64,000 bases of DNA from J089 sp964535735. GTDB taxonomy: Bacteria; Fidelibacterota; Marinisomatia; Marinisomatales; J089. The stretch is from positions 13,536 through 77,535 of the forward strand of contig CAZHTM010000009.1 of assembly GCA_964535735.1 (NCBI GenBank), given 5' to 3'. Under the pieces are notes generated by a model, which ran no database searches, was not told the origin of the DNA, and saw only the letters and a program-made list of their open reading frames with translations. The position numbers and the translations under genes were made by a program. Below are positions 17,915 to 26,138 of the stretch, piece after piece. Each line of letters starts with the position of its first letter. The stretch's first letter is position 1.

Positions 17915-18382
17915 ATGGACGTTATTGCCATTGCCGCCATCACCTTGGATGGGTTTATCGCTCGCACCGAGCGGGAGGTCATTGAATGGTCCCGGGATTT
18001 GGCGCTGTTTAAATCCCAAACGCTGGGATACCCGGTTATCATAGGTTCCCACACCTGGGATACCCTGGCTGTTGATTTAACAGGTCGCTCCTGCATCGTG
18101 GTACATAGAGACGACGACCCCCAACAAATTTTAAAGGCGTTAGATACAGAAAAATGCTTTATTATCGGCGGGGGACGTACCTACACCCGGTTCGCACCCT
18201 ACCTTACTCATCTATATCTTACCCCGCATCCCCTTTTATTTGGGTCCGGGATTCCATTGTTTCCGGGACTTAAACGTCAACCGCAGTTAACTTTGGAAAC
18301 CATGATTCCGATCCGTCCAAAAGAGGGAATTTATCAATTTCAGTTCAGCGTCAATTATGGTGATAATCATCACACACACTAA
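17915..18382 (+). CDS. Dihydrofolate reductase/RibD C-terminal-like protein
   Basis: A 155-residue protein with the DHFR fold signature: AAITLDGFIAR at the N-terminus (NADPH and substrate loop), VIIGSHTWDTL (like the I-G-R-x-T-W/Y segment of DHFR) and CFIIGGGRTYTRF (the G-G-x-x pyrophosphate loop). It is shorter and more divergent than standard FolA, and its start resembles the RibD C-terminal reductase family. It may reduce dihydrofolate or a pteridine/pyrimidine. Its ATG falls just after a terminator hairpin, so the true promoter may lie inside the hairpin region or expression may depend on read-through. Confidence 0.72.
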   Translation: MDVIAIAAITLDGFIARTEREVIEWSRDLALFKSQTLGYPVIIGSHTWDTLAVDLTGRSCIVVHRDDDPQQILKALDTEKCFIIGGGRTYTRFAPYLTHLYLTPHPLLFGSGIPLFPGLKRQPQLTLETMIPIRPKEGIYQFQFSVNYGDNHHTH

Positions 18383-18413
18383 TTTCTAATGGGTATAATT
18401 TTTATCTTATATT

Positions 18414-19235
18414 TTATGGTTTCCGCTGACATTTTGGGCACAGGTGGGTTCCACGCTGGGCTACCCGGATTTTCTGAATAGCCGTTCCACATCGATTACA
18501 TGGTTTGTTTTCACGCCCAAATACCTGCAAATAATTTCTAAAATTTCCCGTTTTTCCTTCCCCGAAATAGAAATTAATAATGGTGGTTCCCTGTTCCTCA
18601 ATACTGGCAGCCAAAATGCGCCTTATGGCTTGGTGAAGATGGTCAACTTTACGGGGACCAATTACAGCCGCTATCGTTTGGGGATGAATCCGTGCCGCCC
18701 AAAGGGCTTCATCCACATAAATGTTTCCCAATCCGGCCAGAAATGTTTGATCTAAAAGAAGAGGCTTAATTTGTCGATTACGATTCTGCAGCGCGCGACG
18801 CAACCAATCACGGGTAAACTCGGAAGATAGCGGCTCCGGTCCTAACGTTGCATCCCAAGCATCAATGTCGGATATATATGTGATCCGACCAAACTTTCGA
18901 TAATCTTTAAACCAGAGATCACTTCCATCTGTAAAATGAAACCGGGCTGTAAAGTGCCGAGGATTGTCTTCAGCGGACGGTGTAAACACCAAGCGCCCAG
19001 TCATCCGAAGATGGATCAGCAACATTCCTTTGTCCAGACGCCAAACAATGTATTTAGCCCTCCTGGTGATCTGTTGAATTGTTTGCCCTTGAATCCACCG
19101 ATTGATCTCTTTTTCCGTTTGACCGCTAAAAAGGGAGGGACTTCCTGCTAATCTGTGAATCGATTTCAGTGTTTTACCCTCTAGTCTGGGCGCCAGTACA
19201 TTCACCACGGTTTGAACTTCTGGAAGCTCGGGCAT
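18414..19235 (-). CDS. mutM: Formamidopyrimidine-DNA glycosylase (Fpg)
   Basis: This enzyme removes 8-oxoguanine and ring-opened purines from DNA and nicks the abasic site. The N-terminus is the diagnostic MPELPEVQTV, where Pro2 is the catalytic amine and Glu3 assists. A central helix-two-turn-helix precedes the C-terminal zinc finger, in which four Cys are seen (CNRCG and CPKCQ). The 273-residue length is normal. It is divergent from the M1 peptidase gene, with a 79-base shared promoter region. Confidence 0.97.
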   Translation of the reverse strand: MPELPEVQTVVNVLAPRLEGKTLKSIHRLAGSPSLFSGQTEKEINRWIQGQTIQQITRRAKYIVWRLDKGMLLIHLRMTGRLVFTPSAEDNPRHFTARFHFTDGSDLWFKDYRKFGRITYISDIDAWDATLGPEPLSSEFTRDWLRRALQNRNRQIKPLLLDQTFLAGLGNIYVDEALWAARIHPQTIAAVIGPRKVDHLHQAIRRILAASIEEQGTTIINFYFGEGKTGNFRNYLQVFGRENKPCNRCGTAIQKIRVAQRGTHLCPKCQRKP

Positions 19236-19314
19236 ATTGCGAATCTCTTTTCCGAATGGTTAACCTGGGTTTAAATTGATATAAATTGAATCAAAACTAA
19301 TCGCTTCCCAACCC

Positions 19315-20997
19315 ATGCCCCAATTCAAATTTTTGCTTCTTTCCAGCTGTTTGCTGTCCAGTCTTTTGGGTGCCCATCAGCCTGAGCTTCCCACATCCGG
19401 CGGCCCCCTACCGCCGCTCCAATCACAATTTGATGTTCATTCCTATGAATTGAATCTAACCGTAAACCCGGAGCAAGAAACTATTTCCGGATTTGTCACG
19501 ATGGGTTTTACCGTCCAAAACGGCTCCTTGGATACCTTGCTTCTGAACCTGATCAATCGTTACACCGTATCCAAAGTGACCATGGGCGGAGCATCATTGC
19601 CCTTTCATCATGAAAACCATTTTGTAAAAATCATACTTCCTTCTTCTCTGGAATCAGATCAGACCAGTAATGTTACTATTTACTATTCTGGATCGCCGCC
19701 CATCGCGGAAAAACCTCCGTGGAGTGGCGGATTTACCTGGAAACGGGATAGCGCCGAAAAACCGTGGATCGGTATTTCTTGCCAGGAAGAAGGAGCTAAA
19801 ATCTGGTGGCCATGCAAAGACCATCCTTCTGATGAACCTGATAGTGTACGACTACACATCACTGTTCCGGAAGATCTGGTGTGTGCCAGTAACGGCGTCC
19901 TGGACAGCGTAACCACTGCTTCACCAGGGTGGAAAACCTGGCATTGGACCACGCATTACCCTATCAACGGATACGGTGTCACCCTCAACATTGGGGACTA
20001 TGTCACCTATTCTCGCGAGGTTACAGGAATAGCGCCCGATCCGGTCCCTTTGGTCTATTATGTTTTAAAAGAAGATACAGCGGGAGCTGAAAAATTAATG
20101 GACCAGGCGGAAACCATGTTGAAATTTTATTCCCGCCATTTCGGCGATTATCCCTTTTATAAAGAAAAATTCGGATTGGCTGAAAGTCCCTTTTGGGGAA
20201 TGGAGCATCAAACCCTTAATGCCTATGGGAATCACTATAAAAACACGGCTTTGGGGTATGATTTTCTGATGCTCCATGAAATGGGTCATGAATGGTTCGG
20301 AAATTCCATGACCGTACACGATTGGGCCGATTTCTGGCTCCATGAGGGTACCGATATTTATGCGGAAGCCATGTTTATCCGGGATCAATACGGGGAGGAG
20401 GAATACCATTCCTTTTTTCAGAAAAAAGCGCGACGGCGTATCATGAACAGAAAACCCATTGTTCCTCACCAGAATGCCACGACCAGCGAAAGCTATACTA
20501 TCGATGTCTATTACAAAGCGGGCTTTGTTCTTTACATGTTGGGTCAAATAGTCGGGACTGACACCGTGGAAGCGGTGTTGAAAGAGTTGGTCACCAATCC
20601 GCGTCACACCGGACTTAACGGCGTTTCCACTGAAGATTTTATAGCGGCCATTCAGGCCAAAACCGACCGATCTCTGGAGTCCTTTTTTCAGGCGTATCTG
20701 TTCACAGCCCAACTCCCCGTGTTAAACAAACGTATTCATCGCCATCGCAGAGAAACTCGCTTAACCCTTTCATGGGAAACGCCTGGGCTATCTCTGCCTG
20801 TCACCGTTGAAGCGATTAGCCGGTCCGACACCACCGAATCCACGCTTTGGGTAACCGATCAACCTCAGGACGTTGTGTATCCCGGTCGGGTTCGCTTGAT
20901 TATCGATCCGGATCAGCGTCTGCTGTATGCCCCTCCACACACCTGGTTCAGATGGTTGATCGACTTCTACGATTCCAAAATCAGAGGGCGATATTAA
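19315..20997 (+). CDS. M1-family aminopeptidase, secreted
   Basis: A 560-residue gluzincin. It has a signal peptide (residues 1-20, ending LLGA), an N-terminal beta domain, then the thermolysin-like domain with HEMGHEWFGN (His321, Glu322, His325) and the third ligand Glu344 in WLHEGTDIYAE. The aminopeptidase exopeptidase motif is present as the variant GMEHQ (295-299) in place of GAMEN. The C-terminal helical domain of larger M1 enzymes is short. It probably trims peptides in the periplasm or outside the cell. Its last 17 bases overlap the converging histidine kinase gene. Confidence 0.9.
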   Translation: MPQFKFLLLSSCLLSSLLGAHQPELPTSGGPLPPLQSQFDVHSYELNLTVNPEQETISGFVTMGFTVQNGSLDTLLLNLINRYTVSKVTMGGASLPFHHENHFVKIILPSSLESDQTSNVTIYYSGSPPIAEKPPWSGGFTWKRDSAEKPWIGISCQEEGAKIWWPCKDHPSDEPDSVRLHITVPEDLVCASNGVLDSVTTASPGWKTWHWTTHYPINGYGVTLNIGDYVTYSREVTGIAPDPVPLVYYVLKEDTAGAEKLMDQAETMLKFYSRHFGDYPFYKEKFGLAESPFWGMEHQTLNAYGNHYKNTALGYDFLMLHEMGHEWFGNSMTVHDWADFWLHEGTDIYAEAMFIRDQYGEEEYHSFFQKKARRRIMNRKPIVPHQNATTSESYTIDVYYKAGFVLYMLGQIVGTDTVEAVLKELVTNPRHTGLNGVSTEDFIAAIQAKTDRSLESFFQAYLFTAQLPVLNKRIHRHRRETRLTLSWETPGLSLPVTVEAISRSDTTESTLWVTDQPQDVVYPGRVRLIIDPDQRLLYAPPHTWFRWLIDFYDSKIRGRY

Positions 20998-22411
20998 TTT
21001 TAAGTTCCGTTCCTTTGCCTGGTTGTGAATCGATTTCTAAGTGACCGCCAAATAATAGCATCCGTTCTTCCATGCCCAAGAGGCCTAACCCGAGGGGGTG
21101 ATTTGAATCCAGCGATGACAGATCAAACCCACGCCCATTATCCTTCAGGCTAAGTTGAATTTCTTGATTAACAACGCGGACCACGATGGAAACCTGGCTG
21201 GCAGATGCATGTTTGGCCACGTTATTGAGTCCCTCCTGAACAATCCGGAAAAGATTCAACTGTAATTCATCCGGTAGAGAAACATCACCGATATTAAAAT
21301 CAAGATCGACCTTTATTTTCGTTCGTCGTGAAAATTCCCGAGCCAGGGATTCCAAAGCAGCTTGCAATCCATGATCCTCTAATACGGTCGAACGCAACTC
21401 TCGGGAAAAATTGTGAATCTTGGTTGCAGTATGCTGGGCTATTCTTTGACAATAATCAATGCTGGTCTGTAATTCTTTATCCTCCGGCCGTTGACGCCTG
21501 AGAACTTGTAGGCTCAGATTAATGGCGGTCATGGCTTGACCAACCTCATCATGAAGTTCACGACTGATCCGCCGTCGTTCATTTTCTTGGGCGTTTAAAA
21601 TGGCTGCCGACAATTTTCGTAGCACCCGCTCTCGTTCCTTCAGGGTCTCGACCAGAATTTTTAATTCACCTTCCAATTTATTTCGAAGGGTAACATCCCG
21701 AACAATACCCTGGTATCCAGATATATTCCCATCTTCATCCAGCATTACGGTGGCCGAAATAACACATTCGCGCATATGTCCTGTTCGATCAACCACGGTT
21801 ATATTAAAATCCGTTACCTGCCCCTTCTGTAAAACCAACTTATTTAAAGCCTCTACTTCTTCGCTAACGGGAAAAAGTTCACGGTAGTCAATATTACATA
21901 TTTCATCCCGTTTGTATCCGAACAAATGCTCGGCAGCATTGTTCATATCAAAGATTTGTCCCCTCGCATCGGAGACTAAAATAGCATCCAAAGAGTATTC
22001 AAATAGTCTGCGGTATTTTTTCTGGATTTCAAGCTCCCTGGATTTAATTTCATCCGTCTTCCGTAAATGATCAAGTTGGGCTTTGTGATATTTTAATTCT
22101 TCCCGGCTTAATCGTGTAGCCACCCTAATATAAAGAAAAATTCCTCCAATAAAGATTAACACATATAGACCAATCGCCCACCAGGATATCAACTCTGACT
22201 TTATTGCAGCAACTGGAATCGTCAGATTCACAACTCCGGTGTTGGCGGCTAACGCATGAATTGTTCGGGATTTCTGGAGAATTTCGTAAACAGAATACGG
22301 ATTGTATCCGGCAATCAATTTTTGTTGATGAAAGAGGGTTGTTAGAAGTGTTGTTGGCCATCTAAAAACAGCAAAAAAGAGGATAAGGCCGTATTCCTGG
22401 AATAATTGCAT
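20981..22411 (-). CDS. PAS-containing sensor histidine kinase (NarL-type, HisKA_3)
   Basis: A 476-residue sensor. One to two membrane segments lie in the first 100 residues (around 12-28 and LISWWAIGLYVLIFIGGIFL), with a short extracytoplasmic segment between them. A coiled linker leads to a PAS domain (about 130-240, with DARGQIFDMNNAAEHLFGY). The HisKA_3 dimerisation domain follows with ERRRISRELHDEVGQA, where the His is the phosphorylation site. The C-terminal HATPase domain has the N-box NNVAKHA and G-box DNGRGFD. It signals to the response regulator directly upstream; the regulator stop and this start abut as TAGATG. Confidence 0.92.
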   Translation of the reverse strand: MQLFQEYGLILFFAVFRWPTTLLTTLFHQQKLIAGYNPYSVYEILQKSRTIHALAANTGVVNLTIPVAAIKSELISWWAIGLYVLIFIGGIFLYIRVATRLSREELKYHKAQLDHLRKTDEIKSRELEIQKKYRRLFEYSLDAILVSDARGQIFDMNNAAEHLFGYKRDEICNIDYRELFPVSEEVEALNKLVLQKGQVTDFNITVVDRTGHMRECVISATVMLDEDGNISGYQGIVRDVTLRNKLEGELKILVETLKERERVLRKLSAAILNAQENERRRISRELHDEVGQAMTAINLSLQVLRRQRPEDKELQTSIDYCQRIAQHTATKIHNFSRELRSTVLEDHGLQAALESLAREFSRRTKIKVDLDFNIGDVSLPDELQLNLFRIVQEGLNNVAKHASASQVSIVVRVVNQEIQLSLKDNGRGFDLSSLDSNHPLGLGLLGMEERMLLFGGHLEIDSQPGKGTELKINIAL

Positions 22412-23041
22412 CTAAAGAATATGATGCTTCACCGCATAACGCGTTAAACTAGCGATGTCGTGCAATCCTAATTTTTTCATGAGTCGTTGACGATGGGAAT
22501 CCACGGTTTTAAAGCTTAAACATAATTCCCGAGCAATTTCCCGACCGGTTTTACCGTTGGCAATGAGTTTCAGGATTTCCATTTCCCGTACACTCAAAGT
22601 TGTATTTTTTTCCTGGGAGCGATTGAGTTCTGAGATTAACTCCGGGCTAATAAATTCTTTACCTGAACACACAACCCTGACCGCTTCTAATAGGGTTCCC
22701 GCTGCCGATTGTTTGATCAAATATCCGGTTGCCCCAGCCTTGAGGGCTTGTTTTACGTATACCGGATCGGAATACATGGATAACATAAGAATTCTTATGC
22801 TCCGGCTGAACGATTTGATCTTACGAGCGGCTTCGATTCCACTCAATTCGGGCATGTTGACATCCATAATCATGACATCAGGCCTCCAGGTGTATGCCAG
22901 ATATACCGCTTCCTGACCGTTAGCGGCCTGAGCTACTACCTGGAAATCCGGTTCGGAAGTGAGCAACGCCCGTAACCCGTCCCTAACAATGGCATGATCA
23001 TCTGCCAAAATAATACGCACAATACGCGAATTTTTATCCAT
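22412..23041 (-). CDS. NarL/FixJ-family response regulator
   Basis: A 209-residue regulator with an N-terminal receiver (ILADDHAIVRDGL acidic pair; DVMIMDVNMPELSG with the phospho-Asp; KAGATGYLIK with the conserved Lys) and a C-terminal LuxR helix-turn-helix (LSVREMEILKLIANGKTGREIA). It is the cognate partner of the kinase encoded directly downstream. The gene leads the two-gene unit, and upstream sits a GGGTA-TT-TACCC palindrome near 23073-23084 that could be an operator. Target genes cannot be told. Confidence 0.93.
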   Translation of the reverse strand: MDKNSRIVRIILADDHAIVRDGLRALLTSEPDFQVVAQAANGQEAVYLAYTWRPDVMIMDVNMPELSGIEAARKIKSFSRSIRILMLSMYSDPVYVKQALKAGATGYLIKQSAAGTLLEAVRVVCSGKEFISPELISELNRSQEKNTTLSVREMEILKLIANGKTGREIARELCLSFKTVDSHRQRLMKKLGLHDIASLTRYAVKHHIL

Positions 23042-23176
23042 AAATAGGGTGTAAATATTTTTTCGAAAATTAGGGTATTTACCCGATTGACAAGTCCTTT
23101 TTAAGGTCCGAATTTACCACTGTATCTTATATCGTTTAGTTACACCTATGACATCTAGCTTGAGGGTTACGTGTAG

Positions 23177-23207
23177 GAGGCCGTTTTTCGGAACGGCCTC
23201 TTTTTTT
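23177..23207 (+). terminator. Strong plus-strand rho-independent terminator in a region with no plus-strand gene
   Basis: A 9-base perfect stem GAGGCCGTT/AACGGCCTC with a 6-base loop is followed by seven T residues on the plus strand. On the minus strand the hairpin is followed by CTACACG, with no U tract. Both flanking genes are on the minus strand, so this terminator has no annotated plus-strand gene to end. It may end a small RNA starting in 23090-23150. Confidence 0.75.
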
Positions 23208-23931
23208 AGGATCCTGATTTGACCGGTGTATAAAATGTGAAATGGAACAGTGACGTATCCTTGCCATTGCTTTCCACCGTCAATTGTATTGTGTAATTTT
23301 TTGAAAATTCCATCATGAATGTTCCCGAATATAGTAGCTCCTGTTGATCAATAAAGGATTGATTTAGGGAGCCAAAACTGGTGGTTTGACCGCCGTTAAG
23401 CATGGCGATTTCCACCACATCCTTACCGTAAAGATAGGTCTTTGAAACACCCAATGCCAAGGTGGTACGTCCCACGGTTTCGCGTAGACCAACCGATACG
23501 GGGAACTCCCATAACGTATACGCATGAGTAAATTTATTACTAATTGCTCCCAGAGATTCTTTGACTGAACCATTCAACGTATAACGCCGGACGCCCGCTG
23601 AAAAAAGGAGAATCCCCAACGATTGCTCCAGTCGCCCTTCCAGATAAAGCGCTTTATCTCCCGTCAAATCCGTAACCGTACTATCTCGTGAGGGGATCAG
23701 GGCTTGGGAGGTACCTCCATAAAAGGCGATGGCGTAACCTTTGGGATATGTGACTTCATACCCAGCATTAACTACGGTATTTTTTAATGTGAGATTTGAA
23801 AAAGCTGCGGAAGAGGTTTGAAAGCGAACTCCCATCCATTCCCTTACCGGTTGGGGACGCGACGGTAATTGTCCATAAAGGAAACCCCAACAGGCTATAC
23901 CAATAATTAGCCACGGGACTCGCCGTACCAC
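23206..23931 (-). CDS. Predicted outer-membrane beta-barrel/secreted protein, unknown
   Basis: A 241-residue protein not recognised by name. A signal peptide (VPWLIIGIACWGFLYG) is followed by alternating, aromatic-rich strands (GYAIAFYGGTS, YLEGRLEQSLGILLFSAGVRRY, TTLALGVSKTYLYG), as in a small barrel of about 8-10 strands. The GTG start has GGAGG nine bases upstream and lies two bases after the stop codon of the giant Ig-like repeat lipoprotein, so it belongs to that operon and may work with it. The final strand ends FHFTFYTP, not a terminal Phe. Confidence 0.65.
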   Translation of the reverse strand: MVRRVPWLIIGIACWGFLYGQLPSRPQPVREWMGVRFQTSSAAFSNLTLKNTVVNAGYEVTYPKGYAIAFYGGTSQALIPSRDSTVTDLTGDKALYLEGRLEQSLGILLFSAGVRRYTLNGSVKESLGAISNKFTHAYTLWEFPVSVGLRETVGRTTLALGVSKTYLYGKDVVEIAMLNGGQTTSFGSLNQSFIDQQELLYSGTFMMEFSKNYTIQLTVESNGKDTSLFHFTFYTPVKSGS

Positions 23932-23932
23932 G

Positions 23933-26038
23933 TTAATTAGCCTCCGGTAGCGTCACATCCACATAACCACTAATGTTATTGCTCCGCGCCCAGATCCGCA
24001 GAACTTCTCCGGCATATTGTGTGGAATAAATCAGAGACGTAGTTGCTACGCCATTGACATTCGTCATCACTGGAGATTGAATTACTCCCATGGTGGCTGG
24101 ATCAAGCGAGAAATTGACCATCACACTGTCAATGGGGTAGGCATTTGCATCGGCGAAAATTGCCGTAACCGTTAGTTGTTCCGTACCGTTGGTGGGATTG
24201 CCGCCGGGATTATACCAAGAAACTACCAAAGTGCTGTCATGGGGTTGAGCTAAATTAACATGAACCGTATCGGTTAATCCCGACGTGAGATTAGCCGTAA
24301 TGACCGCTGTGCCTGGTGTAGTTCCGGCTAAGAAGGTTGTGGTGGCAATTCCCAGCGCTGAGGTGACGGAAAAGGATGGAACCACGCCTAGGGTCGTGGA
24401 CCAGGTAACGGTGCTTGCCGATACCGGATTCCCCGATGTCGATTCGGTAATCAGGGCACTTAGGGACGTGGAACTCAATCCGTCGGCTACCAGATAATGG
24501 CTGGCCGCCGTGAGATCCACTGTTATTCCCCGGTAGGCTACGGTTACCGTATCTGCAATCGATGCATCCAGCGCGCTTTGAACCACAACCTGAGCGGAAA
24601 GGTCTGTACCAGAAGGAACCGATGTCAGGGTGGCGCTTGCCTGCCCCAACGAATCCGTTGTGGCATCCAGAGGCCAGATCGTTCCTTGGTCGGTTGCAAA
24701 AACTAGAGGAAGTCCCGACACAGGATTCCCGTTGGGATCAAAGACTATGGCGGTAACTGTAGTACTGGCTTCTCCATCTGCCAACAGGCTGGTGACATCC
24801 GCCTCAGCTATCAAAGAATCGGGAATTAGCGCCAAGTAATTCACGGTGGTTGCCGTACTCAGTTCTCCCAAGGTGGCCGTGACAGTAAAGACGCCCGTTA
24901 CCGCATCTGGATTTGTTAATGTACCCGTACCCATTCCATTGGCATCCGTTACACCACCAGCAGTGATCATTCCCTGATCCGTTGACAGACTGAAGCTGTG
25001 ATTGACAATGGGATTCCCGGTTCCATCCACTTGTGCCATAAGGGACAATACCACCGAAGAAGATCCGTCCGCATAAGCAGATGTAGGTGACGCGGTAAGA
25101 GCAAGTACAACCCCCTGGAACAACACAGAAACTGTATCTGATGCCAGAGAATAATCCGGAAGGGTTGCTACGGCGTAGGCTGTGCTATCTACACTTGTCG
25201 CCAGGCTCCAGGCTCTCTGAACCTGCCCTTGAGCATCGGTTATTCCAGTGGCACTGGGGGTATATTCTCCCGCTAAGGGGAAATTCACCCTAATACCTTC
25301 TACTGGATTCCCCAGAGTGTCGGTAACCGTGGCCGTTAACACGGACGTTGCCACGCCGTCACCTAAAAAGATGGACCCATCGGCTGTCAGCGTCACAGAT
25401 GTAGGATTGATGCTGTAAAACTGAACATCAACGGAATCAACAATGCCCGCGGAAATCAAAACCCGAGCTGTCCCGGCCTGCATCCCGCTAGTGAGGACGG
25501 CTGAAGCCTGTCCCTGTTCATCGGTCGTACCACCGGCAGGAATTGATCCAAGGTTGGTTGACAGTGAATATGCTTTATTCACCACCGGATTTCCCGAAGT
25601 GGTTTCCAGCAATTCAATGGCAATGAGGGCGGTGGAATGCCCATCAGCTGTTATACCATCTGGATTCGCGGTAAGATTCATGTGGTATCCGCGAAACTCA
25701 ACATCAGCCGAATCTGCCACGGCCGGACTTGCGATAACCAGAGCATTAACCTGCGCATGAAGGTCCACCTGAGACGGTTCTGAAACCAGCGTGGTGGTGA
25801 AAACACCATTGCCATCGGTGGTGAGAGTGCCAGCTTCCAGAGAGCCGGCGGAAATTGTAAGACTCACCGGTACATTGGCCACGGGTACATCTAACGAATC
25901 CACAACGATTCCCGTAATTACGGTGGAAGAGCTTCCGTCAGCCAGCAAAGAATTTTCCGCCAGATTTAGTCGCAACTGCCTGGGGGTGTGGGACACAAAG
26001 TGTACGGTTGTCGTATCCTGCAACGCATTGCCTACCTC
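23933..26038 (-). CDS. Giant bacterial Ig-like (Big_1) repeat lipoprotein, C-terminal part
   Basis: This is the C-terminal 700 or so residues of one gene that continues across the N gap at 26039-26138. It holds seven Ig-like repeats of about 95-100 residues, each with a start such as LLADGSSST, a middle such as DTLGNPVEGIRV or TSGNPVVNKAYS, and a DAQGQ/ATLTS end: the layout of Big_1 domains in invasin/intimin adhesins. Two repeat types alternate, as in the N-terminal part. The final repeat is divergent and the protein ends soon after it, with no sorting domain. Its stop codon is two bases from the beta-barrel gene. The role is probably surface adhesion or a stalk. Confidence 0.85.
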   Translation of the reverse strand, partial: EVGNALQDTTTVHFVSHTPRQLRLNLAENSLLADGSSSTVITGIVVDSLDVPVANVPVSLTISAGSLEAGTLTTDGNGVFTTTLVSEPSQVDLHAQVNALVIASPAVADSADVEFRGYHMNLTANPDGITADGHSTALIAIELLETTSGNPVVNKAYSLSTNLGSIPAGGTTDEQGQASAVLTSGMQAGTARVLISAGIVDSVDVQFYSINPTSVTLTADGSIFLGDGVATSVLTATVTDTLGNPVEGIRVNFPLAGEYTPSATGITDAQGQVQRAWSLATSVDSTAYAVATLPDYSLASDTVSVLFQGVVLALTASPTSAYADGSSSVVLSLMAQVDGTGNPIVNHSFSLSTDQGMITAGGVTDANGMGTGTLTNPDAVTGVFTVTATLGELSTATTVNYLALIPDSLIAEADVTSLLADGEASTTVTAIVFDPNGNPVSGLPLVFATDQGTIWPLDATTDSLGQASATLTSVPSGTDLSAQVVVQSALDASIADTVTVAYRGITVDLTAASHYLVADGLSSTSLSALITESTSGNPVSASTVTWSTTLGVVPSFSVTSALGIATTTFLAGTTPGTAVITANLTSGLTDTVHVNLAQPHDSTLVVSWYNPGGNPTNGTEQLTVTAIFADANAYPIDSVMVNFSLDPATMGVIQSPVMTNVNGVATTSLIYSTQYAGEVLRIWARSNNISGYVDVTLPEAN

Positions 26039-26138
26039 NNNNNNNNNNNNNNNNNNNNNNNNNNNNNNNNNNNNNNNNNNNNNNNNNNNNNNNNNNNNNN
26101 NNNNNNNNNNNNNNNNNNNNNNNNNNNNNNNNNNNNNN
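26039..26138. other. 100-base N gap, probably an assembly artefact inside the Ig-like repeat gene
   Basis: Exactly 100 N. The 55 bases before it (25984-26038) are identical to the 55 bases after it (26139-26193). Removing the N run and one copy (155 bases) puts both coding parts into the same frame, giving one ORF of about 1883 residues from 29739. So the gap is most simply an unmerged 55-base contig overlap with no missing sequence. Confidence 0.9.
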
